From assembly GCA_963921425.1 (NCBI GenBank), contig OY992840.1, positions 6,140,501 to 6,204,500 on the forward strand: DNA of 64,000 nucleotides. Direction: 5' to 3'. Position numbers and translations under genes: made by a program. This document shows positions 37,754-48,280 of the stretch, piece by piece (the first letter of the stretch is position 1; the number at the start of each line of letters is the position of its first letter). Below the pieces are notes generated by a model, which saw nothing but the letters and a program-made list of their open reading frames with translations, made no database searches and was not told where the DNA came from. The stretch is from Dryas octopetala (Eukaryota; Streptophyta; Magnoliopsida; Rosales; Rosaceae).

Positions 37754-38898
37754 TCATCCATTAACCTCTTCCAGGAGTACTGAATTGGAAGCTTCATTGG
37801 CATTTGCATTTTCAGTTTTTTCAGTCTTGGACTTACAATATTCGTCAAGGTAGTGTTGCCGAAACTATGGCCATCACCTTCAAACCATGCATTCTGTCAT
37901 CGAAAACAATCACAGCCAAAACCTGAACCACAGGCAGACCCATAGCACCTATAACATTGCAGAAGAGGGAAGACACCTCAAATATCAACCCCACTGTACC
38001 AATGATAAACTGCCAAGCAATAATCGTCCAAACCAAACCAACACCTATGATGCCTTCCCTGTCTCAAATTCATCCATCTCTCTATTTAGTCCCTTCCACT
38101 CTCCACTAGCAAACGGTCCAACCAAGAGAGCCACAGTTGCCACTAGTGACTGATTGATGATCATATCCATGACAGCTGTGAATGTTTGCTTTTTGAGAAC
38201 CTTCCGGAAGGCAAACTGGGTCAGGGCAAGCACCAGTGCATTCCCAGCAGACCCCCCCCCCCCCCCCCCCCCAACAGTGCATATGAACCCAAGTGCATAC
38301 TTTCCTTTGGAGACTGATTCTGTATAAGTATCATCTGAAGAGTCATGATCAGTACTTTGAAACACAAGAAGAGGGGAGGAGATGGTGAGGACTACAGAAT
38401 TGATGACAAATGGAGTGAGCTTTTGGGAGTTGAGGAAGAAAGAAAAGAGAGCTGTGAAGCCCAATTGGGATGCACATATCAGAGAAAAAGTAGACGCAGG
38501 AAGGTTTAAAAGCCCAAGTGAAGTCAAGAAGCAGCTTCCTGCTATGAGTAGGCCAAGGGTGACATAAACCAACACAAGGGTTTAACACAGATGGTCCTTC
38601 TGAATGGGTAGTACTGTTTGTGGTGGGATTATTAGTATTGTGTTTGGATGATAAGAAAAGAAAATAGAAAGGAATGACGATTGGGAATCCTCCAATTTGG
38701 ACCCATTTGCCCTTTCCACCTTTGTCGAAGTACAATCTTCCCACAAGTGTTCCTGCTGACTGGCCAGAGAGGACAAAGAATATGTAGGTGGCTATTCGAA
38801 ACCAATTCCACTTTTGTAGTTTCTGGGTCGAGGGATTGTTGATTGGTTGTTGACACTTGTATGCTCAATTGAGTTTCCCTCTTTGTCATCCTGAATTG
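37754..38898 (-). pseudogene. Purine permease (PUP) pseudogene, main exon
   Basis: PUP proteins are ten-helix plasma-membrane carriers of purines, cytokinins and alkaloids. Recognisable in order: QDDKEGNSIEHTS, IPRPRNY, KWNWFRIATYIFFVLSGQSA, GRLYFDKGGKGKW, LVYVTLGLLIAG, NLPASTFSLICASQLGF, GEWKGLNREMDEFETGKAS, VWTIIAWQFI, GLIFEVSSLF, and QHYLDEYCKSK to a stop at 37754-37756. These lie in different frames. Breaks occur after RNYK, before LVYVTL (the other frame meets TAA), after KAS (TAG) and before QHYLD, where ~7 residues are also missing. A 21-C run inserts about five extra glycines after CTVGG. Exon 1 is probably 43326-43369, 4.4 kb upstream. Several breaks make assembly error alone unlikely. 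Confidence 0.85.
38252..38272. repeat. 21-bp poly-C run in the PUP pseudogene
   Basis: Uninterrupted C21, encoding poly-Gly on the minus strand where PUP proteins have a short VGxSAG segment. Length is error-prone in sequencing. Confidence 0.85.
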
Positions 38899-39413
38899 CT
38901 AGAAAAATTCAAAATGAACAATGAGTCTATGACTATATATACCTGCGAGATTATATAGAACTATTCAGACAATATTTTTGTGGTCACTTTGCTGACCACT
39001 TCTATTAGAGGTAAAATTTTCAAATTAGAACACGTGTCAATCATTAATATCTAAAATCCTAAACCTAAACCATACCCTTAGAAATTGTACACATGTTGTA
39101 ATTTTAATGGGGTGGTACACTACGTCAACATGTCACATGGTGTTGCGGTCACACACAATAATTTTTTGTGTATTTATCATAGTTTCTCTTCAAAGTATAT
39201 ATTCTATGAAAGTCTGGTCAGCACTAATTGAATGGTTTATCATACTACGCATGTATGACACACACACGCATATTAGTAAAGGTTACTTCACCAAATTAAA
39301 AATGGCCTTCAACCTTGAATATTGTTATTTATACCATATTTATTAATTCTCAGAGAAAAATTATTGTGTATGATCGTAACAAAACTATAAAACAATTGAA
39401 AGCTTATAGTTAA
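38899..39413. other. PUP intron 1, part without inserted element
   Basis: AT-rich intronic sequence between the PUP main exon and the first MULE insertion. From about 39107 onward it is duplicated at 61125 onward (copy C). Confidence 0.6.
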
Positions 39414-40425
39414 GGCAGCGGCTATTCCGACCACCCATTGGTGCTGAGTTGACCACTCTCATCTTAATTTAGTAAAAGACATTTTTACCCCATTGTAAAA
39501 TGACCATATAGGACATCTTGTTTTCTTAAAGTATGTTTTCTCATTACACCCCCATATCCGCTTTACCACCGCCAATTACTCCACCCACACCCACACCATC
39601 ATCTTCATCTTCACACTCCACTCTCTTCCACTAACCACCATTTTTAACCTCTACACTTTTCAACCAAAACCCTAGACATAGACTATTCATTTCATCACTC
39701 CTATTATACCAAAATCAACTATTTTTGGCAAATGAACACTCAGAATGACCAATTGGAGTCGTCAAATGAGGTCATTTTGATCATTTTTTTGTTTTTTATG
39801 GAAATTTTTGCGTTTTGAGATCTTCTGTTCGCGGTTTTATTCGGAACACTAGAACCGAAATATGTAAACTATTTAGGTAGATACCCACCGAATAATATTC
39901 AATAATTCGGCAGGAATCTACTAAACATCCAAAGTCGACTTTTTCTTTTTATTCATTTGGTGGGTACTTGCCGAATATTTTAAATAAATTAGGAAGTATT
40001 CTGCCGAAAATGTATCACAATTTCAATAGTTTTCTGTCGAATATTGGGACTTGCATAATTTTTTTTTTTGTTTTGAATAGGAGCAACAACTGGGACATGA
40101 TTCCACGAGATATAGTATGGTTGAAGACAAAGATTGTTGTGGGTGATGGAGGTGGTGGCTAAGTGACAGAGACGAAGGCGTCGACGGCGGTGAGTGACAG
40201 AGATGACAACAATGAGGGAAGGAGAACCAGCAGTGACCAAAATTTACCACAATGTGAAAGTCATGGGTGGTTTAATGGATTTAGAAAGTAAAGTTAGAAA
40301 TTGGGGGTATTTGGGTCATTATGGGGTGGTGAACTCAGCAAAATTCTGAAAACTCAAAATAAACGGTGGTCAACTTAGTAAGGGTGGTCAACTCAGCAAC
40401 AATGAGTGGTCAGAATAGCCGCTGC
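39414..40425. mobile_element. MULE-type element, copy A
   Basis: Ends GGCAGCGGCTATTCCGACC and the complement of GCAGCGGCTATTCTGACC, continuing as inverted repeats with CTGAGTTGACCAC words. A perfect 10-bp TSD TTATAGTTAA flanks it (39404-39413 and 40426-40435). No transposase. It contains a cluster of TTCGG...CCGAA short hairpins at 39877-40011. The same insertion exists in copy C. Confidence 0.88.
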
Positions 40426-40677
40426 TTATAGTTAATTCAAAAAAAAAAAAAAAAAAACAAGATCAATCTTTTTAATGGATCTAAAATAGGCTTGTAAAAA
40501 CTGCTCAAGTCCGATGGACTGGCTTGAGGTCGGCCCTATTTTTTCAAATTATGGGCTGGCCCAATCCTATATATCTTATAGGCAGGTTTGGGCATGTCCG
40601 TTTGTGCATAGGGTAGTGTTTGGGCCCAACACTATTGAACAATTAGCCATCTCTAAACAAAACAAAAAACAAAAAAA

Positions 40678-42931
40678 AAGCTACTATTTGCACACCATTT
40701 TTTTTTTTTGCACACCATTTTCTCCTACACATCTCCTACCATCTTCTAAAATGTAAAATTTATCTTTAACACACCCCTCTCATTACCAAAATACCTCAAT
40801 CTCATTAATCTCACTAAATTTCTCCGTACACACCCACTCAACTCAAACACTACACACCCCACAAACACATTCCAATTACACACCCCACCCCACCCCACCC
40901 CACCCCAACCCCACCTCCCAACCCCATACACACACACACACGTTACACACCCCACCTCCCAAACACACACACACACAGTTATCTGCAGAACATTTCCAAT
41001 TTGTTCAACAGTTTACTACCGAACAAATTAGAAATGTTCGGTGAGTATCTACTTAACACCCTGAATATACCTGCCATGAATAAATCCACATACTTATATA
41101 TTTTTAAATATTACAAATAGTGCATCAAGTTCAAATTTATAATAAGTAAATACACATGTCAACAATTCTAACGAGTGTTCAGAACAAAATTAATCACTAT
41201 CAAGAGACACATGTTCTTATGTGGATGGATCATTAGGGCATACAAGTTCCTTGAATTGCTCAAGGCGATGTTGGTATCTAGTATACCACATTTTTGTTCT
41301 TTCGATGACATACAAGCTCCACACAGTTGGAACAGATGGCATAGGGTGCTCCGGTACCAAGTGTACCTATTAAAAATAAAATAGCTTTGCATTAGACGTG
41401 AGTCAAAAGATAATTTAAATATCAAATAACACAAACCATATAGTTCAATGTGTACGTACCTGTACGAAATGATTGTCATTGACAAAACCGATACCAATCT
41501 CACGAATCTTGGATATCTCAAGTGTATTTGGGTGTGCGCTAAATGGTAGGCACGTTAGGCATAACGACTCAGATACATGAGTCACCACTACACCATAGCG
41601 TGTCGCGATTACATATCCTATCTCTGGCATGTCCATCCAATAATCTTTTGGTGCAAGATGAGGTTCTTCAAAATACTCAATCGAATGCTTTAGCTCAGCA
41701 ACTCGAGATCGACCAAAAATGGACTCATATAGGCTGGACAATGACCGTAACGAGTGGAATAAATCTATACGCACCTTCCACCACGCATCTTGACCCAACC
41801 CCAAAGCCAAAGCTACGACTCGATAGCCACAATGACCGTCGGATTTGACATCAGTGGCACCGGTAATGAATGGCCTAATGCTAGTGTTGAATTGGTGTGT
41901 ATACCGGTGAGTCGGAATAGATGGTGTGAGTGATGTCTGTAGAAAAACATCAATAAGTTAGATTATGCAATGAATACTAGTAAAATGAAGTAATATTATA
42001 ATAATTAGAATTAATTGTATACCTTTAATTTAGATACTCGTGCCTTTAGCATCTTCTTTGGCGAATTGGTGTCAACCGTACATATTGTAGGTGATGGTGA
42101 ATGACTATCTTGACCCGAAAGTGCATATTCGGTCAAAACCTCGGCCTCGGCCCTAGTGTAGTCCTCAACCTCGCTGTTTCGAGTAGAAGCACCACACCAT
42201 ATTGGTTATATTGCTCGTCGTAAACGTAAAACATGAAAATGGTGTTATAACAGTGTGCTCGGTAGAAGGTTTCCGAACCAAATGTCCTTGTTCGGTAGGA
42301 ATCTGCCTAACAAATGCCCATCTTTCCACAGGTGACTACCGAACGAGCTCAATTTTACATAAATAAAAAAATTTCATTCGACAGGTGTCTTCCGAACATA
42401 TATAAATAATTCAGTAGATGCTTGTCGAACTTTGTAAGTTTATTCGGCGGGTAGTCACCGAATGATTTTTTTAAAAATTTATTTGTAATTTTCATTCGGT
42501 AGATAACCACCGAATCTTTTACTTTTGTTCGGTAAATATCTGTCGAACATTTGAGAAAAGTTTGGCACTGGTTCGCTGAACAAACCGCGAATAGAAAATG
42601 AAAAACACAAAAAATTACTATCATATCTCATTTGAAGGTGAATAAAGGACGAGTGGAGGCTCCATTCATGAAAACTAATATGTATTTCTACAATATTATT
42701 CTATATATGTAACAAAGAGAGAAAACTTAAGGTTTAATTAATGAAAGTGAAGAAATGAGGTTATGAGATGAGGGGGTGTGCAATGAGAGTTTTAGGATTG
42801 TTGTAGTTGGGTGTGTAAGGAAAGTTTTTTTTTTTTAAATAATGTGGGTTGTCCTTTAAGGTCTTTTCCCTTTGTGTCAATTAAATAAATTCAAAATTAA
42901 ATTGTTGAGGGTGTGCAAATAGCAATTCTAA
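40678..42931 (-). mobile_element. OTU-gene-bearing DNA transposon, copy A
   Basis: The left end GCTACTATTTGCACACC matches the complement of the right end (TTGCTATTTGCACACC). The body contains an OTU-like gene on the minus strand and arrays of short TTCGG/CCGAA hairpins (41030-41060 and 42255-42560). A TTCGCGGTTT-TTCG block next to the hairpins also occurs, inverted, in the neighbouring element 39414-40425, so the two are relatives. TSD is unclear because the left flank is A-rich. Probably Mutator-like. Confidence 0.7.
41217..42170 (-). CDS. Transposon-borne OTU-like cysteine protease gene
   Basis: Three exons on the minus strand: C-terminal part of exon A (42023 up to about 42170), exon B 41936-41460 (159 codons) and exon C 41366-41217 (49 codons plus TAA). 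Splice sites are GT-AG and the frame is continuous. Exon B has the OTU catalytic box DVKSDGHCGYRVVA (Asp and Cys), then DYWMDMPEIGYVIATRYGVV and IGFVNDNHFVQ with the expected catalytic His. Exon C reads VHLVPEHPMPSVPTVWSLYV. This domain type is widespread in plant DNA transposons. The N-terminus is uncertain: copy A seems shifted near 42180, while copy C keeps a frame reading FYVYDEQYNQYGTSEVEDY. Whether it is expressed is unknown. Confidence 0.75.
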
Positions 42932-43325
42932 AAAATTTCATGTGCCCAGTTTTTCAAGGATTTCTTCTTTGTACATGAACTAATTAAAAAAATCTATTGC
43001 ATCTTCAATCTCTCCCAAACCCAAAGTTGTTGAGAAGTTGAGAACGCTACTATCTACATGCCTACTTGAAACAAGTAGAGAGCTCAGACAAAAAAGAAGC
43101 AAGTAGAGAGATCCATTAATTTCATCACTACTTTGTATAACATGTATGATATATATATATATATATAACTAAGAGTTTAAGACATAATAATTAATTTTAA
43201 AATGTGGTAAGTGTAGCATTACTGTTAATTTTATTACTCAAAAGAGCAAAGAAAAAGTGGACATCCTTTTGCATACTGTGAACATCCCATGGTAGAAATT
43301 AAGCTAGCTATTGATGATGACTTAC

Positions 43326-43369
43326 CCGGCCATGATGTGAAGCTGCAGTTCTTGCTGAGCTTCTGCCAT
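43326..43369 (-). CDS. Purine permease first exon, copy A
   Basis: 44-bp exon: ATG then AEAQQELQLHIMA, ending CCGG/GTAAGT. It matches the N-terminus of PUP21-like permeases (GEAQELQLHI). It is probably the first exon of the pseudogene at 37754-38898. Compared with copy C it has four extra bases (CCGG/GGCC) before the donor, which change the splice phase from 1 to 2 and would throw the next exon out of frame. Confidence 0.8.
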
Positions 43370-43731
43370 GCCAAGCTGAGAACATGTTCCACAGACACAC
43401 GGAGTTAATGACTGAATTGGCGGGAAGAGTAGGAGAATATTGTTCATCGATCCATCTATTCTTTCATATCATGGAATTATTGAGTGATGAGTCTGATGAC
43501 TGATGAGTGTGCCCACTAACAAGTAACAACATTAACAATTAAAATAAATACCAGACAAATTTTATATATTATATATATTTTTTCTTTTACAAAATAAATT
43601 TGTTCAAGACGATTAGATTTTTAGTTCTTTGACTTTTTATATAACAAATCGGAATGGCTTTTACGAGGGAATACTTATGAGAAATGTGAGAGACTATTTT
43701 ATAATTTATAAGAGCCCTTAGATTAATTCAA
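43370..43731 (-). promoter_or_regulatory. PUP copy A upstream region
   Basis: Promoter side of PUP exon 1 (minus strand), nearly identical to 54677-55030 in copy B. No distinct motifs were identified beyond AT-rich blocks. Confidence 0.5.
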
Positions 43732-44482
43732 AGGTCCATTAATTTTAACTATTAAATTTCAATAACTTTTTAGTTTAGGTACCAAAATTAAATAACATTT
43801 TAGATTAGGTACTAGTTGAAAAATCAAACAAAATAATAAAGTAAAAGGTATTAAAATTTACAAATATTACATCACATTTCACTACAATAAAAAAAATAAA
43901 AATAATATTACATAAAAAATATTATATTAATTTATACTATATTGTATTAAAAAAAATCAATCCAATCACAATTAATTAAGTTGTGACTGTCTTGGTAAAT
44001 TAAAAGAGACAACTCACACCACTATACTATGTATTATTTTGAGTAAAATTATTGTTTTGATCTCTATTTATACTAGATTGTAGTATAATTTCTCTAAAAA
44101 AAATTTAATTAAGTCACAACTTAACTGTGACTGTCTCACAACTTAGATGTGACTGTCATTCAGTCACAACTAAATTTGAAGTTGTGAGTGTCGTACAGTT
44201 ACAACTAAATGTGAAGTTGAGACTACATTAATAAATTTTCAAGATAATATAAAAGCCTCAAGGGCAATTTTGGAAAAACTTTATAAATTTTAATTAACAC
44301 CCATCATATTTGGGCCAAAGGTCAAAAATGTCAAATGGAAAAAGCTTAAATCAAAAGGGTCAACATATTTGTGACCTAATTTAAAAAATTACATTTAAAT
44401 TTGGTAGTTCAATTGAAATATTATATAGTTTTCATGCTATACCAAAAAATTATTGGAATTTTGTATTTAATCCTAATTTTCT
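43732..44482 (+). mobile_element. ~750-bp element, first of an inverted pair
   Basis: Starts AGGTCCATTAATTTTAAC and ends AATCCTAATTTTCT, flanked by a 10-bp TSD ATTAATTCAA (43722-43731 and 44483-44492). Copy B (near 55030) shows the empty site, with the target present once. The interior repeats GTCACAACT/AGTTGTGAC words. No obvious terminal inverted repeats and no coding capacity. Superfamily uncertain; the TSD size suggests Mutator-like. Confidence 0.85.
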
Positions 44483-44815
44483 ATTAATTCAATGTCATAT
44501 ATTTTTATTTACTTAAAACCTATACCAATTTAGCTTTTTTACAAATCACTCACCTGAGGTCCTGAACTATACTCCAATTTGCAAGTCACCACTTATATTA
44601 AAAATTGAATCAATCTCCGTTTAATTCCATCAATATATCTATTAAAAATAAGGATATATTGGTCTTTTCAAGTAAATTTTAAGGGATATTTTGGTCTTTT
44701 TGTTTTTTGGGTGGAGAGTGGATGGGTTGCTGGGCTCAGTTTTTTTTGTTGTTTATGTTTTTTCATTTTTTATTTAATTATTTTTTATTTATATATTTAA
44801 TAATAAAAAATTAAT

Positions 44816-45569
44816 AGAAAATTAAGATTAAATACCAAATTTTAATAATTTTTTGGTATAGCATTAAGACTATATAATATTTCAATTGAACTACCAAATT
44901 TAAATGTAATTTTTTAGATTAGGTCACAAATATGTTGGCCCCTTTGATTTAAACATTTTCCATTTGACATTTTTGTCCTTTGGCCCACGTATGATGGGTG
45001 TTAGTTAAAATTTATAAAGTTTTGATAAAATTGTCTTTGAGGCTTTTGTATTATTTTGAAAATTTGCTAATGTAGTCTCAAACTTCACATTTAGTTGTGA
45101 CTGTACGACACTCACAACTTCAAATTTAGTTGTGACTGAACAATAGTCACATCTAAATTGTGAGACAGTCACAGTTAAATTATGACTTCATTGAGTTTTT
45201 TTAAAAGAAATTATACTACAATATAGTATAAATAGAGGTCAAAACAATACTTTTACTCAAAATAATACATAGTATAGTGATGTGAGTTGTCTCTTTTAAT
45301 TTACCAAGTCAGTCACAGTTAAGTTGTGACTAGATTGATTTTTTTATTTTTTTTAAATACAATATAGTATAAATTAATGTAATATTTGTGATGTAATATT
45401 ATTATTATTTTTTATTTTAGTGACATGTGATGTAATATTTGTAAATTCTAATACTTTTTACTTTATTATATTGTTTGACTTTTCAACTAGTACCTAATCT
45501 AAAATGTAATTTAATTTTAGTACCTAAACTAAAAGCTATTGAAATTTAGTAGTTAAAATTAATGGACCT
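44816..45569 (-). mobile_element. ~750-bp element, second of an inverted pair
   Basis: Same element as 43732-44482 in opposite orientation, starting AGAAAATTAAGATTAAATAC and ending GTTAAAATTAATGGACCT. The 10-bp TSD is AAAAATTAAT (44806-44815 and 45570-45579). Copy B at about 55320 is the empty site. Confidence 0.85.
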
Positions 45570-46178
45570 AAAAATTAATCTAAAAAGAATAAAATATCTT
45601 TATTTTTAATAAAAATATTGACAGACTTGGACATAGACAATGCATTGCAATTTTTTTTTTTTTAATTCAAGTGGCAGATTGATTCAATTTTTAATTTAGA
45701 TAATAATTTAAAAATCAAGATATAATTCAAATGAGTAATTTGTTAAAAAAGCCTATCAATTTTATCACCCAATAACTCACCCTTAAAAAAACATCACTTT
45801 TATCACTCAAATCCATTTTTATTCTTCATCCTATTTTTTACTCCATATCACCGTACGGTTCACCATATTGTCTATACTAGGGGTGGGTTCGGTACGGTTA
45901 CCGTACCGAAACACCCATACCGAATTCCGACCGATATAGGTCGGTAACCGATAATTTCGGTATCGGTCGGAGAGTGGCGGTATCGGTCGGAGAGCGGCGG
46001 TGCCGACTACAAATCCCAACAGCCTTTCCTCCCTCCCACACTCTGTACCAGCCAAGCCCACTCCTCCAAGATGAGGGATTGATAAGAGATTGACCAACCA
46101 CATCCCCCTTACACCCCTAGCCCCAAACCCTAACCAACAACATCAATTAGAAAAAACGACGACGAAGACGAAGGCCCA

Positions 46179-46346
46179 AGATTCGAAGTCAGCGATCTGG
46201 ACTGAGCCATTAGAGTTGATCAAGATGTTGTTTTGATGGCGATGACGCTGGGAGCCTCGGTCGAGGTCGATGATGGTGAAGTGGACGAGAACGCAGATGG
46301 CCTTGTAGACGATGGAGACGCTGCGACTGATTTCGTCATGGATGTG
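46179..46346 (-). pseudogene. Captured STE20/OSR1-type kinase gene fragment
   Basis: One minus-strand frame reads HDEISRSVSIVYKAIC, then IDLDR, then NNILINSNGSVQIADF. This corresponds to the glycine-rich loop region (DEIGxGVSAxVYKAIC), the following IDLDR segment and the post-catalytic-loop/DFG region (GNILIDSNGSVKLADFG) of plant STE20-like kinases. The intervening domain is absent and DFG is changed to DFE. A non-functional fragment inside the hAT, probably captured from a host gene. Confidence 0.75.
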
Positions 46347-46895
46347 GAAGGCTTTTGGGTCCAGAGGGAATTGGGTCCGATTTCGTCTTGATGGAATTTC
46401 TGGGGGGAAAGGTATTTTGGGGAGAGGGAAATAGATGATAGTGGTGGTGGTGGTGGTGATGGTTGGAGTCTTGGAGATGATAAATTGATTGTGGTGGTGA
46501 GGGCTGTGGTCGCACACAGAAAGAAAAAGAAGGCAAAAAGAAGAGAAGAGAAGAGAAAAATGAAGAAGAAAAGAGTCACGGGTGGGAGGAGAGAGAAGAA
46601 GAAAAAGAAAAGAAAGAAAGAAGAAAAGGGGGGGGGGGGGGCACGTGGGTTAGGGGGAAAAGAAAAGAAAAAATAATAAAAATAAAGTTTTATTTTGTAA
46701 AGAATAAATAAGGTATTTTGGGGTTTCGTTTAGGGTTTGGATTTTGGGGTTTAGGGTTTAGGGTATTTTGGGGTTTCAAATTTCAATTGGGGTTTGGAGT
46801 TTTTTATTTTTATTACATATGTTTTTTATAATTTATAGTATATATTCAATAACTTAATAGTTTACATGTTTTTTAATTTATATCATCTTCTAAAT

Positions 46896-47570
46896 CTTAG
46901 GGTATATGATATAGGTCATATACCTAATAGGGCCGTTAGGCTAAATAGCTAATATCATATACTAATAATAATATATTATACCATATTATACATTTATGAT
47001 TGAGGTAATTACATAAATCATAAATAGTCCATAACTCCATAATCCATATTGATATTAATATATTATACCATATTTTACTATATTATATCATATTATACAA
47101 TATACTAAATTACTAATATTATCATATTATACTATACTATACCATATTATATTATTATACTATATACTATATACCAAACTCCAAGTTACCAACTATGAAT
47201 CTATGAATTATAAATTTATAGTATTAGACTATTAGGGTATAGAAATTAGTAATTTAGTATGAGATATCATATACATATACTATATAGGGTTTATAATTTA
47301 GTATAATATTAGGATTTAGGGCTAAACCTTAGGGTATATGGTATAGGTCATATACCTAATAGGGCCGTTAGGCTAAATGGCTAATACCATATACTAATAA
47401 CAATATATTATACCATATTATACATTTATGATTGAGGTAAATTACATAAATCATAAATAGTCCATAACTCCATAGTTCATATTGATATTAATATATTATA
47501 TCATATTATACCATATTTTACTATATTATATCATATTATACAATATACTAAATTACTAATATTATATCAT
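46896..47570. repeat. Long AT-rich direct repeat within the hAT
   Basis: About 225 bp starting CTTAGGGTATATG near 46896 recurs near 47329 with few changes (both contain ATAGGGCCGTTAGGCTAAAT). A tandem duplication internal to the element, period ~433 bp. Confidence 0.8.
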
Positions 47571-47889
47571 ATTGATATAAATTATAGAAAATTAGAAATG
47601 TATTATGTAAAATTATAAATTATATAGAAAGGTAATACTAAGTATTTTATATTTAGGGTATACTAATAATATAGTATAGAATTGTATAAAAATGAATTAT
47701 TTTAATTATATTTTTTTAATATACGGTCGGTATCGGTATACCGTCGGTACCGGGTTTTGTAAACCAATACCATTACCAAATTTATCGGTATTTTTGGTAT
47801 CGGTACTTTTCGGTATTTTTCGATATCGGTTTCGGTATTTTTCGGTATTTCGGTATTTTTACCCAGCCCTAGTTTATACCCTCCATTTT

Positions 47890-48280
47890 ATTTCTACGGC
47901 GAGCGGGTTATACCCGCGCCACTGATGATGGTCCTTACTTTCTGGGTTGTGGCCTCTTCGGCTCTGGTATTGCTTTCTCCGGCCTTTTTAACCAACGCAA
48001 AAAAATAGGGATGACGGTAGAGAAATTTGGGTGTTTGAGGCTAATCAAAATGTGAAACCCAACTCGCGCATCAACCCCTTTCCAATGCTTAAGAGTTTCA
48101 ATTATGACTTTGATGGTTTTGGTGGAGCTGCAAGGCAAATCAAGTATGACTTTGATGGTTTTGGTTACGATCATTTTCCAGAGCACAATACCAAGGGCTT
48201 TCTTCTTTTCATAACGTTTGAATATGAAGTCACCAAATCGGACTTCCTCGTCTGTTTATTTACATTTTTACATATATAAT
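47890..48280 (+). pseudogene. Unidentified gene fragment, copy A
   Basis: Translates in pieces as EIWVFEANQNVKPNSR, NPFPMLKSFNYDFDGFGG, GYDHFPEHNTKGFLLF and FEYEVTKSDFLV. Relative to copy B (55658-55876) an indel near 48000 breaks the frame. I do not recognise the family. Confidence 0.4.

Larger units (their letters stand above)
45878..47871. mobile_element. 2-kb non-autonomous hAT carrying a kinase fragment
   Basis: TSD GTCTATAC / GTTTATAC (45870-45877 and 47872-47879; 7 of 8 identical). Termini are TAGGGGTGGG on the left and the complement of TAGGGCTGGG on the right. Subterminal CGGTAT/ATACCG repeats are dense at both ends. The interior has a host kinase fragment, a GA-rich block with a poly-G run (about 46628-46641), two TTTAGGG words and a long AT-rich direct repeat. 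Copy B (55600-55650) and its tandem duplicate (56320-56350) are uninterrupted empty sites. Confidence 0.9.

Noticed and set aside
40702-40710. Poly-T between two TTTGCACACCATTTT words, considered a further micro-insertion
   Set aside because: The insert is only T residues with no GGCC-type junction; a simple slippage or tandem duplication near the element end explains it.
40860-40980. CACACCCCACC-type repeats considered as a regulatory array
   Set aside because: Low-complexity C/A-rich filler inside the transposon, without unit conservation.
46739-46770. TTTAGGG telomere-like repeats
   Set aside because: Only two or three units inside a hAT element, so not a telomere or a meaningful interstitial telomeric tract.
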